Source of the DNA: Trogon surrucura
Lineage: Eukaryota > Chordata > Aves > Trogoniformes > Trogonidae
DNA length: 64,000 nt
Direction: 5' to 3'
Assembly (NCBI GenBank): GCA_020746105.1
Contig: CM036642.1
Span: 1,581,501-1,645,500, forward strand
In this document: piece after piece, positions 12,501 through 23,500 of the stretch
Layout: the number at the start of each line of letters is the position of its first letter
Position numbering within the stretch: the first letter of the stretch is position 1
Translations under genes and position numbers: made by a program
Notes under the pieces: generated by a model
The model's input: only the letters and a program-made list of their open reading frames with translations
Told to the model about the DNA's origin: nothing
Databases searched by the model: none

Positions 12501-13748
12501 CTGTATAGACTTGAAATTTTATTATCTTTCAAAGTGGTTTTTAAGTTTGACTGATGGTTTCGATTCTCCGATTTCCATTTTCTTAGCGTCTGAGATTCAG
12601 ATGATGACCATTCCCCAAGGCCAGTACGTGATCACGGAGACGGCCGTAGGCACACCGGTCACCACTGTCAACACGGGGCAAGTGAAAGCAGTTACTCAGG
12701 TAAGGGCAACAATCAGGGCCTCATTTTTTATTTTTATTTTTTTATTCATCCAGAATAATGTATCGGGCTTAAAGCTTTCAATCTGAAGATTAAAGGAATG
12801 CCAAAATGGTGACTGGGGCGCAGCGTAGAGAATAATGGTGTAGCTGAAGAGGTCCAGACTTTATAGTCTGAAAGGGCTTTGGGTTTTGGTGCCAGTTCCA
12901 CGCTGGGCAGAACCGACAGGCAAAGCAGCTCAGAAGTTGTAGGATGTGTCATAAACTGAGGAGAAAATTGCCACTGGTCAAACCTAAGAATGTCGTAAAC
13001 TTCAGGTTAGGGAAGGCAAGAAATAATCTCTTGAGCTTTAAGGAAAAGATTTATTTCTTTTTCCTCTGCAATAGCATTATATTCTTTGATACACAAATAG
13101 CTTTGTGCATCTAGCAAGTACAGAGAGTTACTGGCATCTTACCTCATAAGCAATCCAGCACAAGGAGGCTGTGTTGATATTCAGTACTGGAAATGCAGCT
13201 TCTACTGAAACTTTCAGAATAGTTACACTAAAAATTGCTATTTTCATCTGTTGCAGTGGGTTAGTTGTGGAATTAGTTGAACCATTCATAAGCTAGCCAA
13301 ATGCAAAGGGGTCCAGTGTACTTTGAAACAAAGAACAAGTGTTACGTCACTCTGAAATACTTTCAAATGAAATACAACTTAATTTCAAAGATCCTTGTTC
13401 ATTCCTAAATGTCTTCCAGCCCAGCAACAGGGAAGCTACAGACTATTAGAGCAGAAGAATTAGAAAAGATGCAACGATTGCGACTTATTTTTTTTTATGT
13501 TCCCCACGCAGACTCACTATGTGATATCTGAAGGTCAGCCTGACCTGGATGTCAAACAAAATGCTTCGCTCCCCAGCGAGGTCCAGGTCGGCGTCTCCCA
13601 GCCCCCGGCCCACACGGATACTTTGGAATCGCAGACGAGCAGCCAGCAGCAAACCACCCAGTACATCATCACTACAACCACCAACGGGAACGGCGGCAGC
13701 GAGGTGCACATCGCGAAACCGAGGACTTTCTCAGCAGAACACGAATGA
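583..13748 (+). CDS. PRDM10: PR domain zinc finger protein 10, 3' part (12 exons)
   Basis: PRDM10 is a nuclear, sequence-specific transcription factor of the PRDM family. Coding exons: 583-810, 4915-5262, 6150-6305, 7108-7287, 8047-8157, 9192-9392, 9947-10090, 10498-10668, 11376-11516, 11827-11995, 12587-12699 and 13512-13748 (TGA at 13746-13748). They total 2199 nt, 732 residues plus stop, with no frame break. All junctions are phase 0 except 11995/12587, which is phase 1. The first exon encodes the linker after the PR domain and ends in RRAKRIR. The next seven carry nine C2H2 fingers, and the last five a Q/T/S-rich tail containing [14 protein letters not shown]. The identification rests on near-identity to vertebrate PRDM10 as I know it. 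The PR domain and N-terminus are outside the window, so this is about the last two thirds of the protein. The tail ends in RTFSAEHE after the IAKP motif, which may be longer than in human. Confidence 0.97.
811..4914 (+). other. PRDM10: PRDM10 4.1-kb intron
   Basis: This is the largest PRDM10 intron in the window. It opens with GTAAGC and closes with a T-rich tract and TCAG. The flanking exons join in phase 0 and the known protein is contiguous across the junction (RRAKRIR then NAALQHLF), so no missing exon is expected. I see no gene, RNA gene or recognisable repeat inside, only poly-T and poly-A runs. Confidence 0.7.
4960..9979 (+). other. PRDM10: PRDM10 C2H2 zinc-finger array (nine fingers)
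   Basis: Nine C2H2 fingers can be read in order. They begin FKCLQC, LTCDIC, YSCIFC, FTCPTC, IYQCTEC, FLCSTC, FKCRLC, YFCQYC and VCCPHC, and each ends in a normal His pair. This is the DNA-binding part of the protein. Fingers 4, 6, 7, 8 and 9 are each interrupted by a phase-0 intron between the zinc-binding Cys pair and His pair. A basic linker rich in Lys, Arg and Ser ([16 protein letters not shown]) separates fingers 6 and 7. Longer spacers lie between fingers 7 and 8 and between 8 and 9, so the array is not a regular tandem with TGEKP linkers. Confidence 0.95.
10498..13748 (+). other. PRDM10: PRDM10 Q/T/S-rich C-terminal tail exons
   Basis: The last five exons encode a low-complexity tail of the kind found in transactivation domains. 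It is rich in Gln, Thr, Ser and Pro, with few charged residues and no zinc fingers. The motifs [18 protein letters not shown] and [12 protein letters not shown] are recognisable PRDM10 landmarks. The exon ending at 11995 splices in phase 1 into 12587, rebuilding Ser-Ser-Glu-Ile-Gln. The stretch between NQALQ and SSVQH is only PPQG, without the poly-Gln run I recall in human PRDM10. Confidence 0.9.
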
Positions 13749-16640
13749 AGAAGCCCCACGGTATCGCTTGCTCGTACTTGTCACCTCCCCTGAAAGCTCA
13801 GTGTGTGGGTATCCTGGGGCTCGATGTGTTGTAAGGTATATGCTCACTTCAACTAAAATCATGGAGCTCTTGTTAATGCTTTAAGAGGGTTTAAGTTCCC
13901 AGTGACCATGAAGAAATACCCTCAAAAAAATCCTTCTGGGATGCTATTTTATGCAGCTTTTAACAGAAAAGGACAAGAGGAGAAGTGAAACCTCTGCTTG
14001 CTCTGGACTTTATTTTTGGCATGTCTGCTGACCTTTATTTTTCCTTTTTGGAAGCGTCTCCAGTAAACAACTTTGTATTTCAATTGGATGGGGAAAAGCT
14101 TGCCTAACTGAAGGCTTACTGGCAGATTGTTGTATATATATTTTTCATAGGAGCTGTTAAACAGGAGGACATCACGTAAATGGCCGGAACGTGGCAGAAC
14201 TGCTTCCCGTGTCTTTGTTTCAGCAGCCAAGGTGAAAGGGAACACACCAGCTCCATGCAAGCAGACTGCCCGGAGGGAGAAGAAAAAAGAGCAGCAGCAG
14301 CAAAAAGCGATGGTTTCTCGCGTACGTGCGTGGGGACGGATAGAACAATGAAGCTGTGAAGATGTGCCGAAGCAGTCCGTTAAATTATTATTTTTTCCAG
14401 GCCTCGAGAACCGTTTACACGCTGTCCGCCCTGCCCGATTTTACCAAGCAGTTCCCAGAAGAAGTGCAGTCTTAAACCCAAGTCGTGCGGAACAAACTGA
14501 TCGATACCGTAGCATCACGTAGGGTAGTACAGAGCCACTATTATCTCTTTTCCCCTCCAGTATTTGAAGGGAAAATTCGCTTTTTTTTTGCCTGTACACA
14601 AACAAAAGCTGTCAGAGTTGTGCCAGAAGCGAAGACGCGGGGCTGTGATCTCTGTTGTCACCTCCAAGCAGACGTTATTTTTCCCCTCGAAGACTGGATG
14701 GAGAGTCGGTTCCTCTGATTTTCCAAACGTCCTCGTTTAACGATGCACTGTAATTCCTTGGGGACAGTTCCTGGACTCACGAGACGCACGCTAGCGGACC
14801 ACTATTTACGGGGCACAGAAAGCCACCGGGGAGGGTCGCCTGCTTTTGGGTAGACCTGGTCCGTGTACGGAATCCGTGTTACTTTCAGGGACCAGGAGAA
14901 AGGCGGTTTATTTAAGGTGGTGTGTTTTTTTTTTTCCTTACATAATTCTCCTTCACAGGTCTTGTTGGTTGCTTCCTTAATGCATTTTGGTATTGGCAAG
15001 GCTATACAACTCCACTGACTCCGTGTATGTCTAAACCTCCTCTAAGCCCAAAAAACGACACATTTATTCATAACACAAAAGTGAAGAAGGATGTTTTGTC
15101 TTAACGGCCCTTGGGACTGACGAACTGAGGTTTGGGGTTTTTTTTAAAAGATTTTTCTCTTGTGCTGCGGTGAGTGTGAACGTGAGACTCTTGCATAAGT
15201 ACTCCCAGAGATTTAGGCGAGGATTTACTCGTGTTGCGGATGTCTACAGGTTGTGGTGTCAGGCTTTTCAGAGAGAAAGCTCCACGCTCAGACTGGACAA
15301 GAGGAAGTTGGGTGACTTCAGGGCAAAGCCTTGTTGCAGGTATTGCTTTGGTAATTAACACATCTCTTAATAAGGCATGGAAATAGTGATAAGATAAATG
15401 AGACTGAAAACGCTGGCAAAGCTCCGAAGTGGTTTGAGGTGGCTTCGAAGCGATTTGCAAAATGTGGATTGATTTGTTCCCTGGGGTTTTGCTTCTGTTC
15501 TGTCTTACAGGGGGCCTTCATGAGATTGGTCAAGCTAACGAGCCCCAAAGCTCCCGTTTAATCAAGTGCAGTGATGAGTGTGTTGAAATTCAGTGGATTT
15601 GGGAGCCCACTGACTTCAGCAGCGCGGCCGAGCATCGGCACTTGGGCTGTAACTCATTTGGGGTCGTGTTGCTTTGGGGTAATGGTGCCGGACACTGCGA
15701 TGTTGGTGCAGAAGGAAGGCGGCACCTCGGCGTTTTTCGGGCTGCAAGACGTTTACGTAACGAGTTACAAGTGGTAGTAGTAGGAAAATAGACTTGGAAA
15801 TGGGATAGTCCAGGTGGATGCTGCCCTCCAGGAGCAATTTTCAAGTCTTAAAAGTATCTGTGGTCTTTAAATACGAACAACAGGCTTGTTCCCCTTAACG
15901 CTACCGCAGTTGTGGGGTTTAAAAAATCTTTTGCTCTACTCAGCTTTGTTAGAAACGGTCACGGAAGGAGGACAAGTCGTGCCCGTGATTTAGAGCTCAA
16001 AGCTACAAGGTGGTCCAGAAAGTTATTTCTGAAACAGCCTCTTGGAAGTCAAATCTTATCAAAATTTCTCTGTCCCACAGCAACATCAGGGTGCTCAAGC
16101 CGTGGGCCCGATGTTACGCGAATGTCCCAAGTTAAATGGACACGAAGCATCCCTGGAACCCCAACTATTTATTTTTTCCTTCCCAGTAAGGAACCGCAGC
16201 GGTCGCACAGACGGCTTTGACAAAGGTGACAACAGTTGGCATGAATTTTTCTTTTCTCTTCCAATTTCTGCAGTGCAGAAGGCATAGGATTTATTGTTTT
16301 TAAACCAGAGCAACTCCAAGATCTCTTCGCTCGCGTCCCGCGGGAGCTTTAGGCGAGCCCTCACCCTTTTGCTTCAAACCGAGCCGGGTCGCTGCTCTTT
16401 GAAGGTATTTTGGTCCGAGTCTGCTTCTCCTGGCCAAATAAAAAAAAAAACTTGAAACAAAACCCGACCCAACCGAGCCCCCTCCTTCCTGAATTTGCAC
16501 CTCTCGGACTGCTCGGCCTGTCCCGCTCTCCCCCTTTATTTAACTCGTGTGTGTTTGTTGTACAGTCGGTTGTACCGTCAGTGTGTGCAGAGTCTCGTGC
16601 AGGTGTAAAGACAAAATAATAATAAATTTTTCTTTTTTTT
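13749..16640 (+). other. PRDM10: PRDM10 3' UTR
   Basis: No splice site or coding exon is needed between the PRDM10 stop and the AATAAA at 16621-16626, so about 2.9 kb is best read as one 3' UTR. It includes T-rich and TATATA stretches, for example near 14130. An earlier AATAAA at 16437-16442 sits in an A-rich run and could be an alternative end. The exact cleavage site cannot be read from DNA alone. Confidence 0.7.
16621..16626 (+). terminator. PRDM10: PRDM10 poly(A) signal AATAAA
   Basis: A canonical hexamer is followed by a long T run and then TGGCTGTTTATTCAGTG, which can act as a U/GU-rich downstream element. It lies about 50 bp before the GC-rich NFRKB promoter region. Confidence 0.65.
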
Positions 16641-16669
16641 TTTTTTATAAAAAGACCCTCTGGCTGTTT

Positions 16670-17060
16670 ATTCAGTGCGGGGAAAGGGGGGGTGGCGAGG
16701 GCACCGCGGGTCCCACACCGCCATTATCGCGACACGGGGCGACAAACCCCTTCCCTCCCTCCCTCCCTCCCGCCCTCCCTGAGGGGCGAGGCGGTTCCCG
16801 CGCAGGCGCGCCGAGGAGGCCGCACCGCGCAGGCGCAACGCCCGCCGCCGTTTTCCGCGTTTTCGGCGTTTTCCGCGTTTCGCCGCGTGTGGGGCTTCCC
16901 CCCCCGGCCCAACGCCCCCTCACCGGGCTCAGGGCCCCGGCCCCGGGGGGGTTCCTGCCCTCCCGGGGGGTCCCCGCCCGGAGCAGCGCTCAGGGGGCGG
17001 CCTGGCCCCGGCAGGACGGGGAGGGGGGGGCTCGGAGAGACGCCGCTCAGGGTATGAAAC
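16670..17060 (+). promoter_or_regulatory. NFRKB: CpG-island promoter of NFRKB
   Basis: This is a very GC- and CpG-dense block about 0.5-0.9 kb before the NFRKB start codon. It has no TATA box, so it looks like a housekeeping promoter. It contains two copies of GCGCAGGCGC (16800-16809 and 16827-16836), which resemble NRF1 sites. A TTTTCCGCG motif occurs twice (16851-16859 and 16869-16877), one mismatch from an E2F site. A CCCT-repeat lies near 16750-16780. The transcription start and any untranslated first exon cannot be fixed. A good acceptor at 17555-17556, just before the ATG, suggests that the 5' UTR is split by an intron. Confidence 0.75.
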
Positions 17061-17564
17061 ACCCTTTTTTTAATTTTTATTTTATTTTTCCCTGTACTTT
17101 CTCACCCTCCGGCGCGGTTTCGAGGGTTTACTTTTATTTATTCCGCCTCCTTCAAGCGTTGCCCAGCTGAGTGGGCTCAGGGGCCCACTCGCCTCCGCGG
17201 ATTCAACCCGGCCCCTAGGCCCGAGCCCCCACCCCCGGCCTTTAAAGCCACTTTTGGGGCGTTTAAACGTCGTTTTTCTTAATATTTAACTCTGCTCCAA
17301 ACATCTGCGGGTGGGAAGCTATGTGGGTCACCTGTGCTTCCCAGCCTGCCTGTCTCTAAAGCTGTTAATAACCCCTCTTGTCATTAATAAATGAACACAG
17401 CGAGGTTTCACCCATCTGACAGCCCCATTCTCTCGCCTGTGCCCCATCGCGGGAGGTTTCCCCGTCGTCCCTCGGCTGGCGGTGTCACCCCGGGACTTTT
17501 GGGGTTACCCCAGGGCTTTTTGGGCTGTCGAGGAAGGTTTCGGTCCCGTTGCTCAGGGTGAAGA

Positions 17565-20500
17565 ATGGACTCGCTGGAGCAGATGCTGACGGACCCGCTG
17601 GAGCTGGGGCCCTGCGGGGACGGCCATGGCACACGCATCATGGAGGACTGCATGCTGGGCACCGCCAGGGTTAGCCTGCCCGAGGACCTCCTGGAGGACG
17701 TGAGTATTGCTTTACCTCTCCAGAGCCTCGATAAACGGCACGCGTGGCTCCCTCTGGGGTCACGTCACGGACAGGAGAGAGGGACAAGTGACTTTCAAAT
17801 TCGTAATACACCACCGGCGTGGACAACGGCGAAACGAGTCTCAAGGCCCATACACAAACGTTTATTTATTTATCGCAGCATATAGATCTGACTCACGACA
17901 GTAGACTAAAATTTAAAAACACGATAGGGCAGACAGCATAACAAAAAATCCAGGAAAAGGCTAAACAGAGCAAACGAACTTACAACAACTTAATAATACT
18001 AACAAGGAATAATAAAGGGTATCTAAACACAATATCAAGTCAGGCAATATTACGGAGCAAACTGGAAACAGGGAAGAGGTTTCTGACTGCCCTGGGAAAG
18101 GTGTCAAAGAGGGCTTTGCTTCATCTCAGGAAACCTGAGCAACTGGCAGGGGAGTTGGAACCAGATGGTCTGGAAGGTCCTTTCCAACCCAAACCGTTCT
18201 GTTGTGTTCTTTTTCTACCATAACTATCACTCTTATTTTAAAATTGCCTTTAGGAAAGTTCTGCATTTTATCGTTGCTAGTACTGCTCTTTATTTCCTCT
18301 TTATTCTCTTTGTTTCTTTATTTTGTTGCTTTCTACACTTGGTGAGATGCGTAACACCGCCTCCTGACTTGTGTTATTTAACCACAGAGAGCCTTGGGGG
18401 CTATAAAATTCCTGAGGTCACGGGTGCATTTTCTTCACTCTGTTTTTTTCGTTGCTTTCTTTAGCCCGAGATCTTCTTTGACGTCGTCAGCTTGTCTACG
18501 TGGCAGGAGGTGCTGACGGATGCGCAGCGAGACCACCTAAAGAAACTCCTGCCTCACTTTCCCGAAAACAACCGAGAGCATCAGAACAAACTCATCTCCG
18601 CGTTGTTCAGTGGGGAAAACTTCCGTTTTGGAAACCCACTGCACATTGCGCAGAAACTCTTCCGAGGTCAGTGAGCGGAATAAACTTCTGTGTGTTTTCC
18701 GAGTTGAGTTCTCAACTAGCAGTTGATGAAAACTGAGCTGGTTTTGCTTCTTTCTTACAGACGGGCACTTTAATCCCGAAGTTGTGAAATACCGGCAGCT
18801 CTGTTTAAAGTCCCAGTACAAACGCTACCTGAGCTCTCAGCAGCAGTATTTCTACCGACTGCTCAAGCAGATCCTCGCTTCCCGCAACGTGAGTGTCTCT
18901 GGGTCGTCGTCATCTCTTGCTCCATTTACTGAATGCTGCTTTCCTGGTTTCTGAGAACCCTAGAAACGTCATTCTTTGCAAATCCCAGGTTTTGAAACTC
19001 TTACAGCTCCCTGTGGATGCTCGTGTTGGCTCATTGCTGCCAGCTGAAGGGCGTTGTATAAATGCTTGCTTGCTCAGACGTCGCAATGTATGGGAGGGCT
19101 GGATAAGGGAGAAAGTCTGTCTTTATAAGTCACAGTTCTTGTGCAGTGGTCTAAAATGCTGGATTTAAAATCTTACATGTGGTAGATACTGATGCTTTGT
19201 ACCACGTCTACACGTTAAACTTGCTTAAAGCGTGTGAGTTGAGCTTTTGTGTTCTTACGTAGCTGAGAGAGCTAATGTCACACGTATCTTGTTTTCCAGC
19301 ACTTGCTGGATTTAGCCAGGAAAGGAGGCCCTGATATGACCCTGAGGAGAAAGCACTTCTCCTCGACGTATGACGCGGAAGAACGAGACAGACGGACGCA
19401 TCGGCGCTACTTGAAGATTCTGAGGGAAGTGAAGGAGGAGTGTGGAGATACCACCTTGTCTTCTGATGAAGAAGGTAACGCCCTGGACTGAAGACTTAAG
19501 ATGTGAATAAAGAAACAAGGTTTTAGTGGGGGGACCATGTCTTTGGTAGGAGAATTGAAAACTGGACCCCAGTTTTACTGGTTGTGCTCTAGTGAACACG
19601 GGGTAATAGGTTTATGTAGATTAGTGCTAGGTTTTGCAGCTGTAAACTTGATTTCTGTATTTATTTGAGATCTGAGCTCCTGGCCTCCGAGTTCTCCAGC
19701 ACGTTGTCCAAGTCCACCGGTTCCCCTGAGAGTGATCCCCACGTTGTCAACCTTGGACATGAAAACAGCAGGTGAGAATCAAACTGGGGTTTAGACGGAC
19801 TTAGGGGTGAGAATTGCTTTGAGATCTTGCAGGTAGTCCAGTTTGAAATGTTTTGGTGTACGTGCCAAGGGAATGTCTCCTAAGGTTGCTCTAAGCAGGT
19901 CTGCAGACCCTTTGTGTAGCACAGCTCGTTCTCACTTCTTTTTGCTTCCGTGCTTTCATCACCAGGGAAATCTGATCACCCAAGGAGGAAAGTATGGAAA
20001 CAAACGGTCGCTTAAAAGAAGGGAATTCAAACAAGGAAAATATAGTTACTGAAACGTGGAGACTGTTGAAAGTGGGAATGGAGAGAAAATGACATTTGGA
20101 GAAGGCTGTAAAGTAACAGTAATGGGAAACTGCAAATAACCTCCAAATGTTTTTCATTGCAGACAGGATAGAACTTGGGGAAAGTGATTTGAAGATGATG
20201 TTGAGGAAACACCATGAGAAACGAAAACGTCAGCCTGTAAGATGTCGAGAAGTTGGAGGGGCGGGACTAAATTTTGCCTACTGGTCCTTTATCTGTTAGC
20301 TGTAAAGTTCAGGGTACTTCTGGGTAACAGAATTCTTGCTATTTTTTTTGCTTGCAACCTTCCTTCAGCCCTTTACTGTAACCTGCATTTAACTGTCAGC
20401 ATCCATTGCCTATCTGCTTGGAAGGATTTTGTCATTTTAGTGATGTGTTTCAGAGAGGCAAAACTTTGGATTTCGGGGTTGGAAGGCTTCCCAACTTTTA

Positions 20501-23500
20501 TTGCAGTAAATAATTTTAGAACCTGATCCCTTATACGGGATCTTCCGTTGCTCTCTTAACGCTTTGTCTTTTGCCAGTTGTAATTTTTATCCCTTTGTCC
20601 TGTGTAGGACCACCCCGACCTGGTGACGACAGACTTGACTCTTGAGGACATTATGACTCGAGTAAATGCTGGCAGAAAAGGTTCATTGGCAGGTCAGTGG
20701 CTTGGAAAATTTCTAATTTCATATACACTGGTTTAAAAATAAGTTTTATATTAAAACAGGGTGCTTTGAGAGGAAAACTAAAGATGGTCTGAATTGGTGG
20801 TGAATGAGTGCACAGTAGCCGCATATGTTTGTGATTATGATTCACGATGAAATATGGTAAGACATAGTTCTCACTACTCTTCTTACCTTTTATTATACCT
20901 AAAGCCTTATACGACCTTGCAACCCTCAAGAAAAAGGTGAAGGAAAAAGAAGATAAGAAGAAAAAAAAGCTGAAGATTGTTAAATCCGAGGTGGAAGATT
21001 TGGCTGACTCCCTTAGCAACGTGGATGGAATCCCACCGCTCTCTCAGGATCCTTCCCCCATCCCTCTGGCATCTGTCAAAGAGGAGTAAGTGCTTCAGGG
21101 GGTCTCAGACAGAGAGAGCAACTGATGTTGCAGCTCAAATTTTTGGGGAGCTTCTGCAGGCTTCGGTTTTGTGCAGCCTGGGATGCGTGAAGTGCGTGGT
21201 GCTCATCTTTGTGTATGAAAGTGAATATTTACTCTGTTCGTGTTCTTTTTCGTTCGAAGACCTCTTGAAGAGATGAAGCCGTGCCTTGGAATAAACGAAA
21301 TCTCTTCCAGCTTCTTTTTCCTTCTTTTGGAGATTCTCTTTCTGGAAGGACCTGCTACTCTCTCTGTGGTAAGGAACCACCTGCTTATCTAGGACACTTT
21401 GCAGAAAGCAAAACTGGGGGGCAGGGGGGTTTAATAAGTTTCGTGAATTTAGCTAGTTGAATTTGTTTGTCCTTCCATACCCATTCCCTTAGATGGTGAT
21501 TAGATACATTCTTTATTTTAAGCGCAGAGATGGTGGGGAAGTTTTTCCCCCTTTTTGATGTCCGTTGTCTGAAGTACTGTGTTGTATTTACTTGAAAACA
21601 TCAGGTGTTTTTTTTTAATGTACTTCAAAATCTTTGTGTCCCCTGGATATCTTCAGCTTTTTCGCTTTCTGTTAAAACGTTCATGGTTTAAACTGTGCTA
21701 TCTCTAATAGAATATTTCTTTTTTCATTTCAGCTCGAAGATAAAATTCTAGATTGGCAATCTTCTCCTGCCAGTGCACTAAATAACTGGTTCTCCTTTGC
21801 CCCTAACTGGTCTGAACTGGTTTTACCTGCCTTGCAGTACTTGACAGGTGACAGCAGAGGTAAGAATGACAGATCTAAGCAGTGCTGGTTTATATTACAG
21901 CCCAAATCAACTTTTAGTTTGTCACTACAGTAAATCCTTGTATAGTTGACAACGTTTCTGTGCTGGGCTTTATGGCGTGTGTCTCTCGATGGTGTTACAC
22001 TCGTTCTGTGTGTGGCTGGTAGATGAAACCCAGCTCGATTCCCAAGTGCATGAAGGTGTGTGTGAAATTGCCTCTAGACAGTTTCTCCCGTTGAGATCCC
22101 ACGCTTCAGGCAGGGTGCTTGAAGCAGGAAGAAATCGGTCTCTTGCTGGCGCGAAGACATTGTGGTTGTCTTTGGAGATAATAAAAAAATATAGATGATG
22201 CCTTGAGCGAAACATGAAGTGGACTCGGCTTTGACCTGGAGCTTGGACCAGCCGTTCCCTTCAAACCAGATTATTCTGTGGTTCTCATTTGCTTAGTAGG
22301 AAGTTTGAAAGGGCGAGGTGATGTAGCTCGTAGCGGCCTTTGCAGTGTGGGTGCTTAATGCTCTCCGTAACGCTCCCGAATCCCGAGTTCACTTCCCGTG
22401 AGCCCGGGAGAAGTCACCGCATGATAACAGTTGCCGGTGCCTCCCAGCATGAACAGGATCTCACCTGACAGCCTGTAGATGAAAGACTCATTATCCTGTT
22501 GTGTTCTTGTGCTCACACAGTTACCCTGAGAGGCTTACCTTCCCTTTGGGCAAGTTTAAATTCAGAGATGCACTTACATAACCACTTAAAATGCTTTCTC
22601 TGTCATCACGAGTCTAACTCAGCAGCTTGCGTTGCAACGGTAGGGTTGGGGGAGTTGAACAACTGTGACGTCTCTGACTTACACGGTTTTTGTTGTAGAT
22701 GTTCCTTCCAGCTTCTCACCTTTCGTTGAATTCAGGGAGAAAACTCAGCAGTGGAAATTGCTTGGTGAGTATCTTGTGCTCTCCCGTGATTTCTCCTATA
22801 GTAAAGGTTGGTTGTTTTCTTGACTTTTCAGCCTGGTGCAGCCCAGAGAGAAGGACAAGCAGAGCTGTTAATTTGTCAGTTAGGCCTTTTAGCTGTTAGG
22901 CCTTTTAGCTGAGGGAAGATGCGGTCTAGGTTTGAGGTTTGCACAAGACACTAGGACCAGCTAGGTTTTAGCACTTTCCTAAGCCTGGATGTGTCTGAGT
23001 ATTGAAAGGGGAGCATCTGTGAAATGTGAAAGATGCCTTGTGCATGGTGAGGCACAGAGCAGGAGATGACTGGGAAGTACAAGCAACCGTAACTAATAAA
23101 GGACTTCTGTTTCCTGTTTTTCCTTGAACTAGGTTCTTGCCAAGATCATGAGAAGGAATTGGCGGCGCTGTTTCAGCTCTGGTTGGAAACCAAAGACCAG
23201 ACTTTTTTCAAAGTGAGTCAGAAAAAAATACCACCTTCTAGCAGCGCAGAACCTGACCCGAGTTATATCCAACACTGACTTTTCTGTTTTTCGACAGGAA
23301 AATGAAGACAGCTCAGATGCCACAACACCAATTCCCAGAGTGTAAGTACATAATCCTGCTTTTGCAGTGCACGCTTTGAAGTTTGGTCCTTGTGCCTCTG
23401 GGTATGAGCGACCGGTTACTTAACGTAAAAAGCTTTTACATCGTGGGGCAGGAGGGAAATTGCTAGTCTGATTTCAATAAATACAGTAACCAGCCTTCAC

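Larger units (their letters stand above)
17679..18888 (+). other. NFRKB: NFRKB DEUBAD region (exons 1-3)
   Basis: Exons 1-3 encode roughly residues 39-155, where the human protein has its DEUBAD domain, the part that contacts and inhibits UCHL5. Landmarks include SLSTWQEVL and the FSGENFRFGNPLHIAQKLF stretch, and the region is largely helical in character. Exon 2 ends in phase 1 inside the Asp codon of FRDGHF. The domain assignment comes from family knowledge; the sequence shows only the conserved residues. Confidence 0.85.

Noticed and set aside
16547..17170. A 207-codon + strand frame across the NFRKB promoter
   Set aside because: It spans a CpG island with few stop codons, is rich in Pro, Arg and Gly, and lies between a poly(A) signal and the next gene's start.
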